Source: Vibrio gallaecicus (lineage in GTDB: Bacteria > Pseudomonadota > Gammaproteobacteria > Enterobacterales > Vibrionaceae). Taken from it: a DNA stretch of 64,000 nt. Position numbers and translations under genes: made by a program. The notes below the pieces were generated by a model. It was not told the DNA's origin. It saw nothing but the letters and a program-made list of their open reading frames with translations, and did not search any database. Location of the stretch: positions 1,426,001 through 1,490,000 of the forward strand of contig NZ_AP025491.1 in the NCBI RefSeq assembly GCF_024347495.1, read 5' to 3'. Positions 9,280-18,094 of this stretch are shown here, piece after piece; within the stretch, counting starts at the first letter, position 1; every line of letters starts with the position of its first letter.

Positions 9280-10507
9280 AGTCATTTTGAGTGCAAGATG
9301 GACGTACCCATAATATTAAAGCCAAGCCAATAACACCACCACCAGCAAGAATAAACGCCAGCATTCCCAATGCGCTCACTCCGATCACACCCATAAACCA
9401 GATATAAAATGCAGAAGTGCATACTTGTGCGACGCCCAAAATAGAACTCGCAACACCGGCTCGTTTCGAATAAGGACTCAATGCTTGACTCATTGTGACG
9501 CCAAAACCTAAAGAAAAACCAGCAGATACGAGCCCAAAACCGATGAAGGTGACAGCATGATCAAGTTGATAACTAAATGATAAACTGACAAGGCTTGCAG
9601 CCGTCACCAATAATAATTGAGCCGCCGCCATCAGCGTTCGTTGCTTAAAAATAGACAATGCAAATGGTGCAGAAAAAGACACCAACATACTGACGAACGC
9701 CGTGCCTGCCATCACCGCAGAATAGCCAGCTCGGTCTAAACCTAATTCGCTCATCAATAGCATGGGAGAGACATTCACGTAGGTTAAAATTGCAGTTACT
9801 GCCAAAGATGTCATGACCACGCGGCTAACAAAGAAAGAGGTCTTAAACGATTCCACTTTCCAAGCATCATCAACTGGCTGATCATCATTCGCGCTATCTT
9901 TCGAACTGTTTTGGGGCGGCATCCCCTTAACCAAAGAAGTATTTGTTGAAGGAATCCTTTTTGAAAAGGTCTCTTTTAAAACAAACAGAGATAGCGCCAC
10001 CACCACACCCATTCCTGTCATAGTGACAAACAAGCTCTGCCATGGGTATTGCGTCATGATCAAATGCCCAAGAACAGGCGCAAGTACAGGAACAATACAA
10101 GTGATACCATTCAGCATCGACAAGATTTTCGCGCGTTTTTTATCGTCTAAAACATCCCGAAGGATCGCAAAAGCCACAACATAGCAGGAGCCCGCCCCAA
10201 TGCCTTGCACAAATCGAGCGATCAAGAAAAACTCAGCATTCTCAGCGGTCCCCCCAGTGAAAGAAGCGATAGAAAAAATGACTGCACCAGCGATGGCAAC
10301 TGGCTTTCTGCCAATCGCGTCTGCTAATTTTCCAGCAAACAGCATAGTAGCAGCCATACCGGCGAGATAAATGGAAAAGGCGATATGGAGCTGAGCTTCA
10401 GAGGCGTGTAAATCAGCCGCTATTTGCGGTAAACCTACCAGATATAAGTCAATTGCGGTTGGATAAAGCAGCACTAACGCAAAGCTGCAAAAAAGAAAAC
10501 GTAACAT
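9254..10507 (-). CDS. mdtL: MFS multidrug efflux transporter, MdtL-like
   Basis: A 417-residue major facilitator with about 12 membrane helices. It matches E. coli MdtL in its first helices ([20 protein letters not shown]) and in the segments [24 protein letters not shown] and [11 protein letters not shown]. MdtL exports drugs such as chloramphenicol by proton antiport. A ~45-residue hydrophilic stretch near residues 180-225 is the central cytoplasmic loop, longer than I would expect. The ATG has a GAGG ribosome-binding site. It is followed without a gap by yidZ. A perfect 8-bp inverted repeat lies about 100 bases upstream and could be its operator. Confidence 0.87.
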   Translation of the reverse strand: MLRFLFCSFALVLLYPTAIDLYLVGLPQIAADLHASEAQLHIAFSIYLAGMAATMLFAGKLADAIGRKPVAIAGAVIFSIASFTGGTAENAEFFLIARFVQGIGAGSCYVVAFAILRDVLDDKKRAKILSMLNGITCIVPVLAPVLGHLIMTQYPWQSLFVTMTGMGVVVALSLFVLKETFSKRIPSTNTSLVKGMPPQNSSKDSANDDQPVDDAWKVESFKTSFFVSRVVMTSLAVTAILTYVNVSPMLLMSELGLDRAGYSAVMAGTAFVSMLVSFSAPFALSIFKQRTLMAAAQLLLVTAASLVSLSFSYQLDHAVTFIGFGLVSAGFSLGFGVTMSQALSPYSKRAGVASSILGVAQVCTSAFYIWFMGVIGVSALGMLAFILAGGGVIGLALILWVRPSCTQNDYEEITRAS

Positions 10508-10605
10508 AAAACCTCAGAGAAGAATCCTAAACACAATAGGAAAGAATGATCTGTGAAGATGTTACGTCTTCAATAAGATTGTGACGATTGGCTTATGCGA
10601 CAACA

Positions 10606-10628
10606 GGTATGTCCGATTACGACATACC
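10606..10628. promoter_or_regulatory. Inverted repeat upstream of mdtL (operator or hairpin)
   Basis: GGTATGTC-N7-GACATACC is a perfect palindrome about 100 bases upstream of mdtL. It is followed on the plus strand by GTTTTTG. It could be a regulator site (YidZ is the obvious candidate) or the terminator of an unseen plus-strand transcript. The half-site spacing does not exactly fit the usual LysR T-N11-A. Confidence 0.45.
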
Positions 10629-10682
10629 GTTTTTGTTAATCAGGTGAGAGACTTAAACATCAAACAATTCGACACCAGATAT

Positions 10683-11495
10683 TTAGTCAGTTGCTAACGG
10701 CTTTAGATCTGAAAATGAAGCTTCCAGTTTAATACCAAATTGAGTTCGAAGTGTTTCTAGATAAGACTCATTTTCTTCTAACACCGTTTCTTCCGTGATG
10801 CCATTCACTACCTTTTTCATCGTGTTATTAAAAATAGTCACAATGCCATTCTCAATTGGAAACGCAGCAATACGAGAAGTCACAAACAAAGACTTAGGGT
10901 GATTCGACACATAAAAATTACCATATGATTTATCCGCGTCATACACGTTGGTCATATCAAGACTGTACAAGCTTTGCCAAATAAAGCCTTCATTGTCGTC
11001 AGGTAACTTCACTTGAAGCATGTAACCAAATTGCTCAGTTTCTATAAAACGAAACGTTTGAATATCAGTAGAAAGCTCTTTATCAGTGACTAAAGGCAAA
11101 GGAGAACGAGGTGTGTGAGAACCAAAGCCCGCATCAACAATCCATAACTGCTCATCTAGGTTAACGACACTGACTTGGTGGCTTCTTCCGGTAGGCTCAC
11201 CAGCTAAATGTACTCTTCCCAATAATGCTCTCGTGTCAAAACCGGTCGCTTTCAAAGTTTTCAAAAGAAGACCATTTAGTTCAAAACAATAGCCACCGCG
11301 TTCTTTATGAATCAGTTTGTTGATGAGTTCTTCATCACTCAGTGAAATACTTTTCCCTAAGGCAATATCGAAATTCTCGAATGGTATTCTTCGGTGTTGA
11401 GCGTTGTGTAAAGCCTTCAACCCTTCTTCGGTTAAAGCTGGTTTGGAAGTAAGCCCTACTTTTGTTAGATAGCTATCAAAGTCACTGTTATTCAT
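10683..11495 (-). CDS. Arylamine N-acetyltransferase
   Basis: A 270-residue NAT enzyme with the full catalytic triad in family context: Cys70 in RGGYCFELN, His106 in GRSHQVSV, and Asp121 in WIVDAGFG. NATs transfer acetyl from acetyl-CoA to arylamines, hydrazines and hydroxylamines in the cytosol. Length and motif order are normal. A GGAGGG ribosome-binding site precedes the ATG. The upstream promoter carries a SoxR-type palindrome in a 19-bp spacer, suggesting induction by redox-active compounds, which would suit an enzyme of aromatic amine detoxification. Confidence 0.92.
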   Translation of the reverse strand: MNNSDFDSYLTKVGLTSKPALTEEGLKALHNAQHRRIPFENFDIALGKSISLSDEELINKLIHKERGGYCFELNGLLLKTLKATGFDTRALLGRVHLAGEPTGRSHQVSVVNLDEQLWIVDAGFGSHTPRSPLPLVTDKELSTDIQTFRFIETEQFGYMLQVKLPDDNEGFIWQSLYSLDMTNVYDADKSYGNFYVSNHPKSLFVTSRIAAFPIENGIVTIFNNTMKKVVNGITEETVLEENESYLETLRTQFGIKLEASFSDLKPLATD

Positions 11496-11557
11496 TGTAT
11501 CCCTCCAGAAATTTTCGATAAGTGATTAGTTCTTTCGTGAACCATACCAATGTCGGC

Positions 11558-11588
11558 ATCATAAAACTTCAAGTTAACTTGAGATCAA
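11558..11588 (-). promoter_or_regulatory. SoxR/MerR-type promoter of the NAT gene
   Basis: On the minus strand, TTGATC (-35, 11588-11583) and TATGAT (-10, 11563-11558) are separated by exactly 19 bases. The spacer holds the palindrome TCAAGTTAACTTGA (11569-11582). That core is identical to the E. coli SoxR box at soxS, and the overlong spacer is the MerR-family signature. The predicted start is ~55 bases before the NAT ATG. Confidence 0.75.
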
Positions 11589-11784
11589 GAGGTATTTCAA
11601 AAAGTGCTGCTTTTGATTTCGTAGAATTGCAGTTAAAGCAGTAACCTCTTTCACCCATTGAGGGGTGTCAGTACGAGAAGAACCACAATATAAGATCAGT
11701 GCTTGTTCGATTACGGATGTGACTTAGGAAAAGGCTATTTGTTTAGTAAACCCATTGAAGAGCGAGAAGAAAATTAATGCGAAA

Positions 11785-11817
11785 AAAAGGTAAGCACTAA
11801 AGAAGAGAGTGCTTACC
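11785..11817 (-). terminator. Terminator of the yjfI-ygiC operon
   Basis: On the minus strand, GGTAAGCACT pairs with AGTGCTTACC around a nine-base loop, followed by a run of seven T. It begins seven bases after the ygiC stop codon. Confidence 0.9.
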
Positions 11818-11824
11818 TAATTTG

Positions 11825-13006
11825 TTAATCAAGAATAATATGAGGCAAGTAACGCGACATATCTTGTGTCACTAACGACCGGTCTTCTCGAATTGAAATG
11901 CCAGCGGGTTCATCATTGATCAACCAACTGCCCACCAATGTGTAGTTATCACCAAACTTTGGTAAAGGGTGGAAAGCTTGAATGATATGCCCCTCCTCCC
12001 CATACGGTCCTTCAGTATCTAGCACCAATTTATTATCCCGTACTACCTGTATATTGGCACCTTCACGAGAAAAAAGCGGCTTAATCACATGGTCTTTTAG
12101 CTCTGCATTTTTTAGGCTTTGTAGCTTAGGATCATCAGAAAAATAAGAAGCCAGCAAGTTAGGATGGTTAGGGAATTTCTGCCATAGCAGGGGAAGCAAC
12201 GCTTTATTCGACAAGATCGATTTCCACATCGGTTCTAGCCAGTTCACTTTCGCGGTATGCAGGTGCTTAGCGTACTCTTCTTGAAACATAAATTCCCAAG
12301 GGTACAACTTAAACATCCAACGAATAAGGTTATCTTCTGAATCAGTAAATTCACCGTCTTGAGTTAACCCTATATCTTCAATATGAACAAACTTAGTGTC
12401 GAGCCCAGCTTCAATGGCGCAATCTTGCATGTACTGCACGGTCCCGCGATCTTCTTCAGTGTCTTTACAACACGAAAAATGTAATGTTTGTCCCGGTTGC
12501 AACCTAGATAGCTCTTGGAATCGCGCCATCATTAGCTCTTGCAGCAAGTTAAACTGGTCTGAGTCGCGTCTTAATTTCCCAGACTTCACTTGGTCTTCTA
12601 GCCAAAACCATTGCCAGAATCCAGTTTCAAACAGAGAAGTCGGGGTATCTGCATTGTTCTCATAGAACTTAGCAGGGCCATTACCGTCATAAGCTAAATC
12701 AATACGTGAATAGAGAGAAGGTTCTTTACGCATCCATGAATTTTGGACTTCTTGCCACATGGCTTCAGGGATTTGAAAGCGCTTTAACCAGAACTCATCT
12801 TTAACCACCATGTCGACCACCTCAAGACACATTTCATGGATCTCTTGAGTCGGCTGTTCAAGGTCTTGCTCGATCTGTTTAAGCGTAAACTGATAATAAG
12901 CAGTTTCATCCCAATAAGGTTCTTCATACATGCTATGGAAGCCAAAGCCGTATTCCGCGGCTAAGTGCTTCCAATTTTTGCGGGGGGTCGAGCTCAGTCG
13001 AAGCAT
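11825..13006 (-). CDS. ygiC: Glutathionylspermidine synthase-like ATP-grasp protein, YgiC/YjfC family
   Basis: A ~393-residue protein matching E. coli YgiC/YjfC: SLYSRIDLAYDGNGPAKFYE, LENNADTPTSL-like and EDRGTVQYMQDC segments, and the C-terminal KPLFSREGANIQ, GPYGEEG and SLVTQDMSRY segments. It carries the C-terminal ATP-grasp ligase domain of glutathionylspermidine synthetase but lacks the amidase half; its real substrate is not established. I place the start at 13006 (MLRLSS) because that ATG overlaps the ygiB stop codon as TAATG and aligns with the E. coli start; an in-frame ATG at 13018 also exists. It is the last gene of a six-gene operon. Confidence 0.87.
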   Translation of the reverse strand: MLRLSSTPRKNWKHLAAEYGFGFHSMYEEPYWDETAYYQFTLKQIEQDLEQPTQEIHEMCLEVVDMVVKDEFWLKRFQIPEAMWQEVQNSWMRKEPSLYSRIDLAYDGNGPAKFYENNADTPTSLFETGFWQWFWLEDQVKSGKLRRDSDQFNLLQELMMARFQELSRLQPGQTLHFSCCKDTEEDRGTVQYMQDCAIEAGLDTKFVHIEDIGLTQDGEFTDSEDNLIRWMFKLYPWEFMFQEEYAKHLHTAKVNWLEPMWKSILSNKALLPLLWQKFPNHPNLLASYFSDDPKLQSLKNAELKDHVIKPLFSREGANIQVVRDNKLVLDTEGPYGEEGHIIQAFHPLPKFGDNYTLVGSWLINDEPAGISIREDRSLVTQDMSRYLPHIILD

Positions 13007-13617
13007 TATCCGCCCCAACTCTTACTAGAGCTCTTAGAACTGCTCCAACTTGATTTAGCAGAGACTGTTGAACCGAAACCGCCGCGAGAAATGGTTCTTT
13101 TCGCCGTTGCTTTCGGTTTTAAATCCTCCCGACTGACCGAGATTTTGCCACGCTTATACGTTTTACCGTAGTTACGTCCATCAGAAGAAATCCAATCACC
13201 GTAAAACACGCTATTTCGGTAGGTAGAAGTGAACATTGGCTGTGAATAATGACGTCTGTCATCTATAAGACGGCTGAACATAAAGCCAGCCATTGCAGGC
13301 ATAAACCAATTGTTCTGCGGCGCAGCAACACAACCACTGAAACCAAACTCACTCGCGCAGTCATTCATTGACTTAAACTTAGGTGCGGTGCGATCAGCTT
13401 CTATTAACGCTTCTTGATAAGCAGTTTGACACTCCGCAGTATAGCTAGGGTGATCGCTAATACATTCATCGATAGTACCGTAGATATTGGTTTGTACTGA
13501 ATCATCACTGCAACCAGAAATCATCGCGGTGGTTACGGCAACTGAAATTGGCGCTAGGCTAAATTTACGCCAGTTTTTACGCATCTCTGGCAGAATTACA
13601 TTTTGGCTACGTTTCAT
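13006..13617 (-). CDS. ygiB: DUF1190 lipoprotein, YgiB/YjfM family
   Basis: A ~203-residue protein with a basic N-terminus, a hydrophobic stretch and a lipobox-like ISGC (cysteine ~36), so probably a lipoprotein. It shares DUF1190 features with E. coli YgiB: DECISDHPSYTAECQTAY, RTAPKFKSMNDCASEFG, FMPAMAGFMFSRL, and a serine/glycine-rich tail preceded by RGGFGSTV. The start at 13617 follows an AGGAGG ribosome-binding site; the upstream in-frame start at 13641 lacks one. Stop and ygiC start overlap. Function is unknown; its conserved pairing with YgiC suggests it delivers a substrate or anchors the enzyme's pathway at the envelope. Confidence 0.85.
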   Translation of the reverse strand: MKRSQNVILPEMRKNWRKFSLAPISVAVTTAMISGCSDDSVQTNIYGTIDECISDHPSYTAECQTAYQEALIEADRTAPKFKSMNDCASEFGFSGCVAAPQNNWFMPAMAGFMFSRLIDDRRHYSQPMFTSTYRNSVFYGDWISSDGRNYGKTYKRGKISVSREDLKPKATAKRTISRGGFGSTVSAKSSWSSSKSSSKSWGG

Positions 13618-13625
13618 TACGCCTC

Positions 13626-14042
13626 CTAGTAAGTCATACAAGCAGCGTTTAGCAAACCAATCGCAATCGACATTGAGCCCATCACAATACCTGCAGGGAT
13701 CTCATTATCTTTAATACGATCAACCAATTTAGGCATGAAACCAAAACGGACGATAGCAAAAGCAAGCAGCTGTGCAATTAACGCAACAACACCCCAAACT
13801 GCAAAGTCGATAAGGTTAACTGAATTAGTTGCCGCACCCGCAATGGCTAAACTGTAACCGATGAATGCACCAGATAAAGTCAAACCTGCTGCCACGTTTT
13901 TATCATCTTTAACGAGCTTCCACTCGTCATAAGGTGTGCAGCGAATATAGACGAACTTGAATAGTAATAAGAAAAAAATCGACAGCGCAAAATAAAGTGC
14001 GAATGCACCTAAGCCTGCCAGTGAGTTCAATAATTGAGACAT
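13626..14042 (-). CDS. yjfL: DUF350 membrane protein, YjfL-like
   Basis: A 138-residue integral membrane protein with about four helices (near 8-28, 48-68, 78-98 and 115-135) and the DUF350 core GLTLSGAFIGYSLAIAGA. It corresponds in operon position and family to E. coli YjfL. Its function is unknown; DUF350 proteins recur beside PspA-like and ATP-grasp genes. The ATG has an AAGGAAGG ribosome-binding site, and it lies nine bases before ygiB, so they are surely co-transcribed. Confidence 0.85.
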   Translation of the reverse strand: MSQLLNSLAGLGAFALYFALSIFFLLLFKFVYIRCTPYDEWKLVKDDKNVAAGLTLSGAFIGYSLAIAGAATNSVNLIDFAVWGVVALIAQLLAFAIVRFGFMPKLVDRIKDNEIPAGIVMGSMSIAIGLLNAACMTY

Positions 14043-14076
14043 GAGCCTTCCTTGATGGCGAAAATAAAAATTAAAT

Positions 14077-14712
14077 TTAGCTGATTAATGTAAAGTCGGT
14101 GGGTGTTAAGTTGATGCCTGTACTCGTCACGACACTTCGGTCATGCTGATTGTTAACAATCGTTTCCTCACCGCTGACCAAAAGCGACTCAAAAAGATCA
14201 TCAGAAACTTGTCGTTCATACACCATCACAAATTGATCGGTCGTGGTCATATTTCCAGACTGATCCCACGTGGTTTCTGTCATAGGAACAGGGCGAGTGT
14301 TTTCCCAGACTTTAGTGAAGACTTGTTCTTCTAATGTTTTCTCCGCCGTCACGATCTCGTTATCAAGTACAGCTTGCCAGCGAGCTTGAGTATCAATGGG
14401 TTTAGATTCATAGAAGTACCATAGCTTCACTTCTTCAACACCAGACTCATCAGTGCCGTGCTGAAGTATTTGCAAAAAACCTTCATCGTCTGTGTAGTAA
14501 CGCAGCAAACGGCTTTGACTATCGAGCTTAACTTCACCAACCGCTTTGATTATCTGAGTTCGAGCAGCCCCTTCAATGGTTAGATCGGGTTCTATAATTT
14601 TAAGCTTAAGATCGTCAAGTTCAAAAGCGCCGCCTAAGCGAAGGCCAAGTACTTCCGGTGCTTGTGGGCGTTGAGGTTTCTCTTCTTTTTGTTTCTTAAA
14701 CCAACCAAACAT
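14077..14712 (-). CDS. yjfK: DUF2491 family protein, YjfK-like
   Basis: A ~211-residue soluble protein with the DUF2491 style of E. coli YjfK: a basic start (MFGWFKKQKEEKPQRPQAPE), LGLRLGGAFELDDL, then an acidic beta-rich domain containing LLRYYTDDEGFLQI. The start at 14712 has a GGAG ribosome-binding site; the in-frame TTG at 14724 overlaps that site and is unlikely. Function unknown. It sits third in the operon between the PspA-like and DUF350 genes. Confidence 0.82.
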   Translation of the reverse strand: MFGWFKKQKEEKPQRPQAPEVLGLRLGGAFELDDLKLKIIEPDLTIEGAARTQIIKAVGEVKLDSQSRLLRYYTDDEGFLQILQHGTDESGVEEVKLWYFYESKPIDTQARWQAVLDNEIVTAEKTLEEQVFTKVWENTRPVPMTETTWDQSGNMTTTDQFVMVYERQVSDDLFESLLVSGEETIVNNQHDRSVVTSTGINLTPTDFTLIS

Positions 14713-14834
14713 CGCTTTCTCCAAAGTCGTGAGTCAGTAATATGAGTGTATGGTCAAAGAGATTGAGCGCAATATAAAGCCACCACGCATGAAATAAACG
14801 TCGTGGCGGCATTGCACTCAATAATAGTTGACGA

Positions 14835-15521
14835 TTACTTACCTAGAATGCGCGCAAGTTCATCTTCTGCTGAACTGCTGCCTGCGCCACTGATTCCAGC
14901 CTCTGCCAGCTTCTTGTCTAAGCTGCTACCAGATTGCTCTTCTTGAAGTTCCGCAGATGCTTCAAATTGAGCTTGTCTTTCATCTTGACGACGTTTAATA
15001 CGATCAAGAGATTCAACCGCCGTATGCATTTTGGCATTCGCACCAACATTCGTCGCCGATACTGCCGCTTGAGCTTTTTGAACGGCTTCATTAGCTTTAA
15101 CAACGTCGACTTGCTGCTCAAGTTGACGCAGTTTATCTTTGGCTTGGGCGATGTTGACACGCATCGACTGATCCGACTGCGTGAACTGCTGTAGGTAAGT
15201 TTCTTCGGCTTGCTGTTCATTACGCAATGACGCAACTTTAGTTGCACATTCTAATGCTAACTCTTGCTGCCCCTTTTCCATCGCTGAACGAGCATGACCT
15301 TCATATTCAGCGATTCCAGCATCAAAGCTTGTGACTTTCTTCTGAGAAAGCTTACGCTTCGCGATGATTTTAACCAAAGCTTCATCTGAACGGCGAAGTT
15401 CCTCTTTCGCTTCACGAATCTCTTGATCAAGAATACGTAATGCTTGATTGTCTGCTGCCGCTTCTGCTGCTTCGTTAGCGCCACCTTTGATTGCGGTAAC
15501 TAATTTTTTCCATACACTCAT
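14835..15521 (-). CDS. yjfJ: PspA/IM30-family protein, YjfJ-like
   Basis: A 228-residue, almost wholly alpha-helical protein with long charged coiled coils (about residues 25-190) and an alanine/glutamine-rich tail. It has the PspA/IM30 opening (MSVWKKLVTAIKGGANEAAE) and matches E. coli YjfJ in position. The PspA/IM30 family belongs to the ESCRT-III-like membrane-remodelling proteins: they polymerise on stressed inner membranes. It has an AAGGAG ribosome-binding site and is second in the operon, ten bases after yjfI. Confidence 0.87.
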   Translation of the reverse strand: MSVWKKLVTAIKGGANEAAEAAADNQALRILDQEIREAKEELRRSDEALVKIIAKRKLSQKKVTSFDAGIAEYEGHARSAMEKGQQELALECATKVASLRNEQQAEETYLQQFTQSDQSMRVNIAQAKDKLRQLEQQVDVVKANEAVQKAQAAVSATNVGANAKMHTAVESLDRIKRRQDERQAQFEASAELQEEQSGSSLDKKLAEAGISGAGSSSAEDELARILGK

Positions 15522-15531
15522 AGCGGGCTCC

Positions 15532-15918
15532 TTATAGGTATTCTTGATATAGGTCGATGAAAGCTTCTACGTTTCTAAACAAAGTCGCGACTTCAATAAC
15601 AATGCTCTCTTGCTTCGATTGCGAAGACAACGAACCAAACGCGGTATAATAGCTATTGCCATTCACATCATTAATGCCAATGGTCGATAGTGGGAACATT
15701 TTATGTGTACGCAGAATGGTTTCATTCAACACAGGAATATCTTTTACATCCGCTTGAGCGAACAGTAAAACTTCAACCAAAATTTGCTCACCAGAAACGG
15801 CTAAGAAAGCGTTGATTCCATCTTCATTTTTGATAACTAACGATTGTTCAGCTTCCTCTACGCTCCAACCTTGATGTTCACTTAAGAACGCTTGTAATTC
15901 ACTTAATGTCCAATTCAT
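15532..15918 (-). CDS. yjfI: DUF2170 family protein, YjfI-like
   Basis: A 128-residue soluble protein of the DUF2170 family: a helical start (WTLSELQAFLSEHQGW), ALPV-like strands, and the FPLSTIGIND segment found in E. coli YjfI. It is the first gene of the yjfI-J-K-L-ygiB-ygiC operon, whose order matches E. coli yjfIJKLMC. The ATG has an AAGG ribosome-binding site. No biochemical function is known to me. The 425-base region upstream holds the operon promoter and a 9-bp tandem repeat. Confidence 0.82.
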   Translation of the reverse strand: MNWTLSELQAFLSEHQGWSVEEAEQSLVIKNEDGINAFLAVSGEQILVEVLLFAQADVKDIPVLNETILRTHKMFPLSTIGINDVNGNSYYTAFGSLSSQSKQESIVIEVATLFRNVEAFIDLYQEYL

Positions 15919-16343
15919 CGTTATTTAGCCTTTTGACGTTAATACCTAACACAATACTGCTGCACGATTTTATCAATATGCCATCCACTTAATCATTTGT
16001 ACCCATTGAGTATTGGTACTAATAGATCGTTCGAATCAAGGCATAAGTTAAATCGTGCGGCACCAAAGTAACCATTCTTTCTAGGTCATGCCCCCAATAT
16101 TCAGGCAGCAGAGTAAGCCCTAATGATTATCTTAATATACAAAATACCACTTGATAGTTACAGATTTTATAAATGCAAGCAATTGAAAATATTGAAAGTA
16201 TTGAAAGTATTGAAAGTATTGAAAGTATTGAAAGTATTGAAAGTATTGACAAGAGCAGCAACTGAGTCACATACCCTAATAATATTTTCAATTAAATTCA
16301 AATCCCCATAAGCGCATACCTAAGACAGGCACTCGTTCATAAT
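15919..16343. other. Intergenic region upstream of yjfI
   Basis: It should contain the yjfI operon promoter. A distant inverted repeat, GCACGATTT (15963-15971) and AAATCGTGC (16050-16058), could fold into a long-loop hairpin. The rest is AT-rich and includes the 9-bp repeat at 16182. No sigma-54 box was recognised, in contrast to the classical psp operon. Confidence 0.5.
16182..16250. repeat. 9-bp tandem repeat ATTGAAAGT, six perfect copies
   Basis: One degenerate copy (ATTGAAAAT), six perfect ATTGAAAGT copies (16191-16244) and a partial copy. An open frame through it would encode a Val-Leu-Lys repeat, but I regard that as an artefact of the repeat. Confidence 0.85.
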
Positions 16344-16442
16344 TTAAACAGCGTAATACACCACATGCAAAAATAGAGTTACAAATGTCGCAACCAGCAA
16401 AAGAAAAACCGTTAAAAGTTTAACGTTTTTTGTTGATGTCAT
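16344..16442 (-). CDS. Possible 32-residue single-pass membrane peptide
   Basis: A short frame encodes MTSTKNVKLL followed by ~18 mostly hydrophobic residues (TVFLLLVATFVTLFLHVVYY), a plausible single membrane helix. No clear ribosome-binding site precedes the ATG. A longer in-frame version starts with GTG at 16559 (71 residues). It lies divergent from frmA in an otherwise empty stretch. It could be a real small membrane protein or chance. Confidence 0.25.
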   Translation of the reverse strand: MTSTKNVKLLTVFLLLVATFVTLFLHVVYYAV

Positions 16443-16594
16443 GATTTGAGGTAAAGCTGTGCTGGTTAAAGTTTCTATACGGTCGGAAGGCAATAAAATA
16501 ATGGAGGTAATGAAATAACTGCGATTCAAAAACGATTTCCTAAGAGCTCTATTTCTCACTTTGGTTTCGTATTTTCATTTTGACTTACATTTTA

Positions 16595-16616
16595 ATTATT
16601 ACATATACGTAATAAT
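16595..16616. promoter_or_regulatory. Inverted repeat in the frmA upstream region
   Basis: ATTATTAC-N6-GTAATAAT is a perfect 8-bp palindrome about 180 bases before frmA and just upstream of the short ORF at 16442/16559. It is a candidate operator; no frmR-like gene is nearby. The remaining bases 16443-16798 show only AT-rich sequence. Confidence 0.4.
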
Positions 16617-16786
16617 GATTTTCCATTTGGTGGGATTATCAAACCAATACAAAACTCTATACTAGCCCCAACAAAACGAGAGAGCGGAAACAAACAAGCT
16701 CAACTACGCTTAAAACACAAAACTGGGTTACTCAGTTTAAACCGTTGCTTTAAGCCGAATGAAGCTTCCGCTTCACTGACTAATAA

Positions 16787-17947
<1,161 letters not shown>

Positions 17948-18041
17948 CCTAAACAGGTTTAAGTAACATAAGCTTAGCTAAGTCACCCAAGCAGAAGTCA
18001 GTGACCTAGACATAGGCGAACAACCTAACTTCGCTTTACCT

Positions 18042-18071
18042 AATAGCCGTTCTTCTCTAAGAGCGGCTATT
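18042..18071 (+). other. Intercistronic hairpin between frmA and frmB
   Basis: AATAGCCGTTCTT pairs with AAGAGCGGCTATT around a CTCT tetraloop (13 pairs, one G-T). No T-run follows, so it is more likely an mRNA-stabilising or processing hairpin than a full terminator. Confidence 0.6.
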
Positions 18072-18094
18072 CCAATATCAAAGGCTTAATCATC

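Larger units (their letters stand above)
11496..11824. other. Intergenic region between ygiC and the NAT gene
   Basis: It holds the NAT promoter (11558-11588) and the ygiC terminator (11785-11817). The middle (about 11600-11780) shows no gene, repeat or clear site. Confidence 0.7.

Noticed and set aside
16123..16311. ORF with a Val-Leu-Lys repeat
   Set aside because: The repeat peptide is simply the translation of the 9-bp tandem array; no ribosome-binding site and no support outside the repeat.
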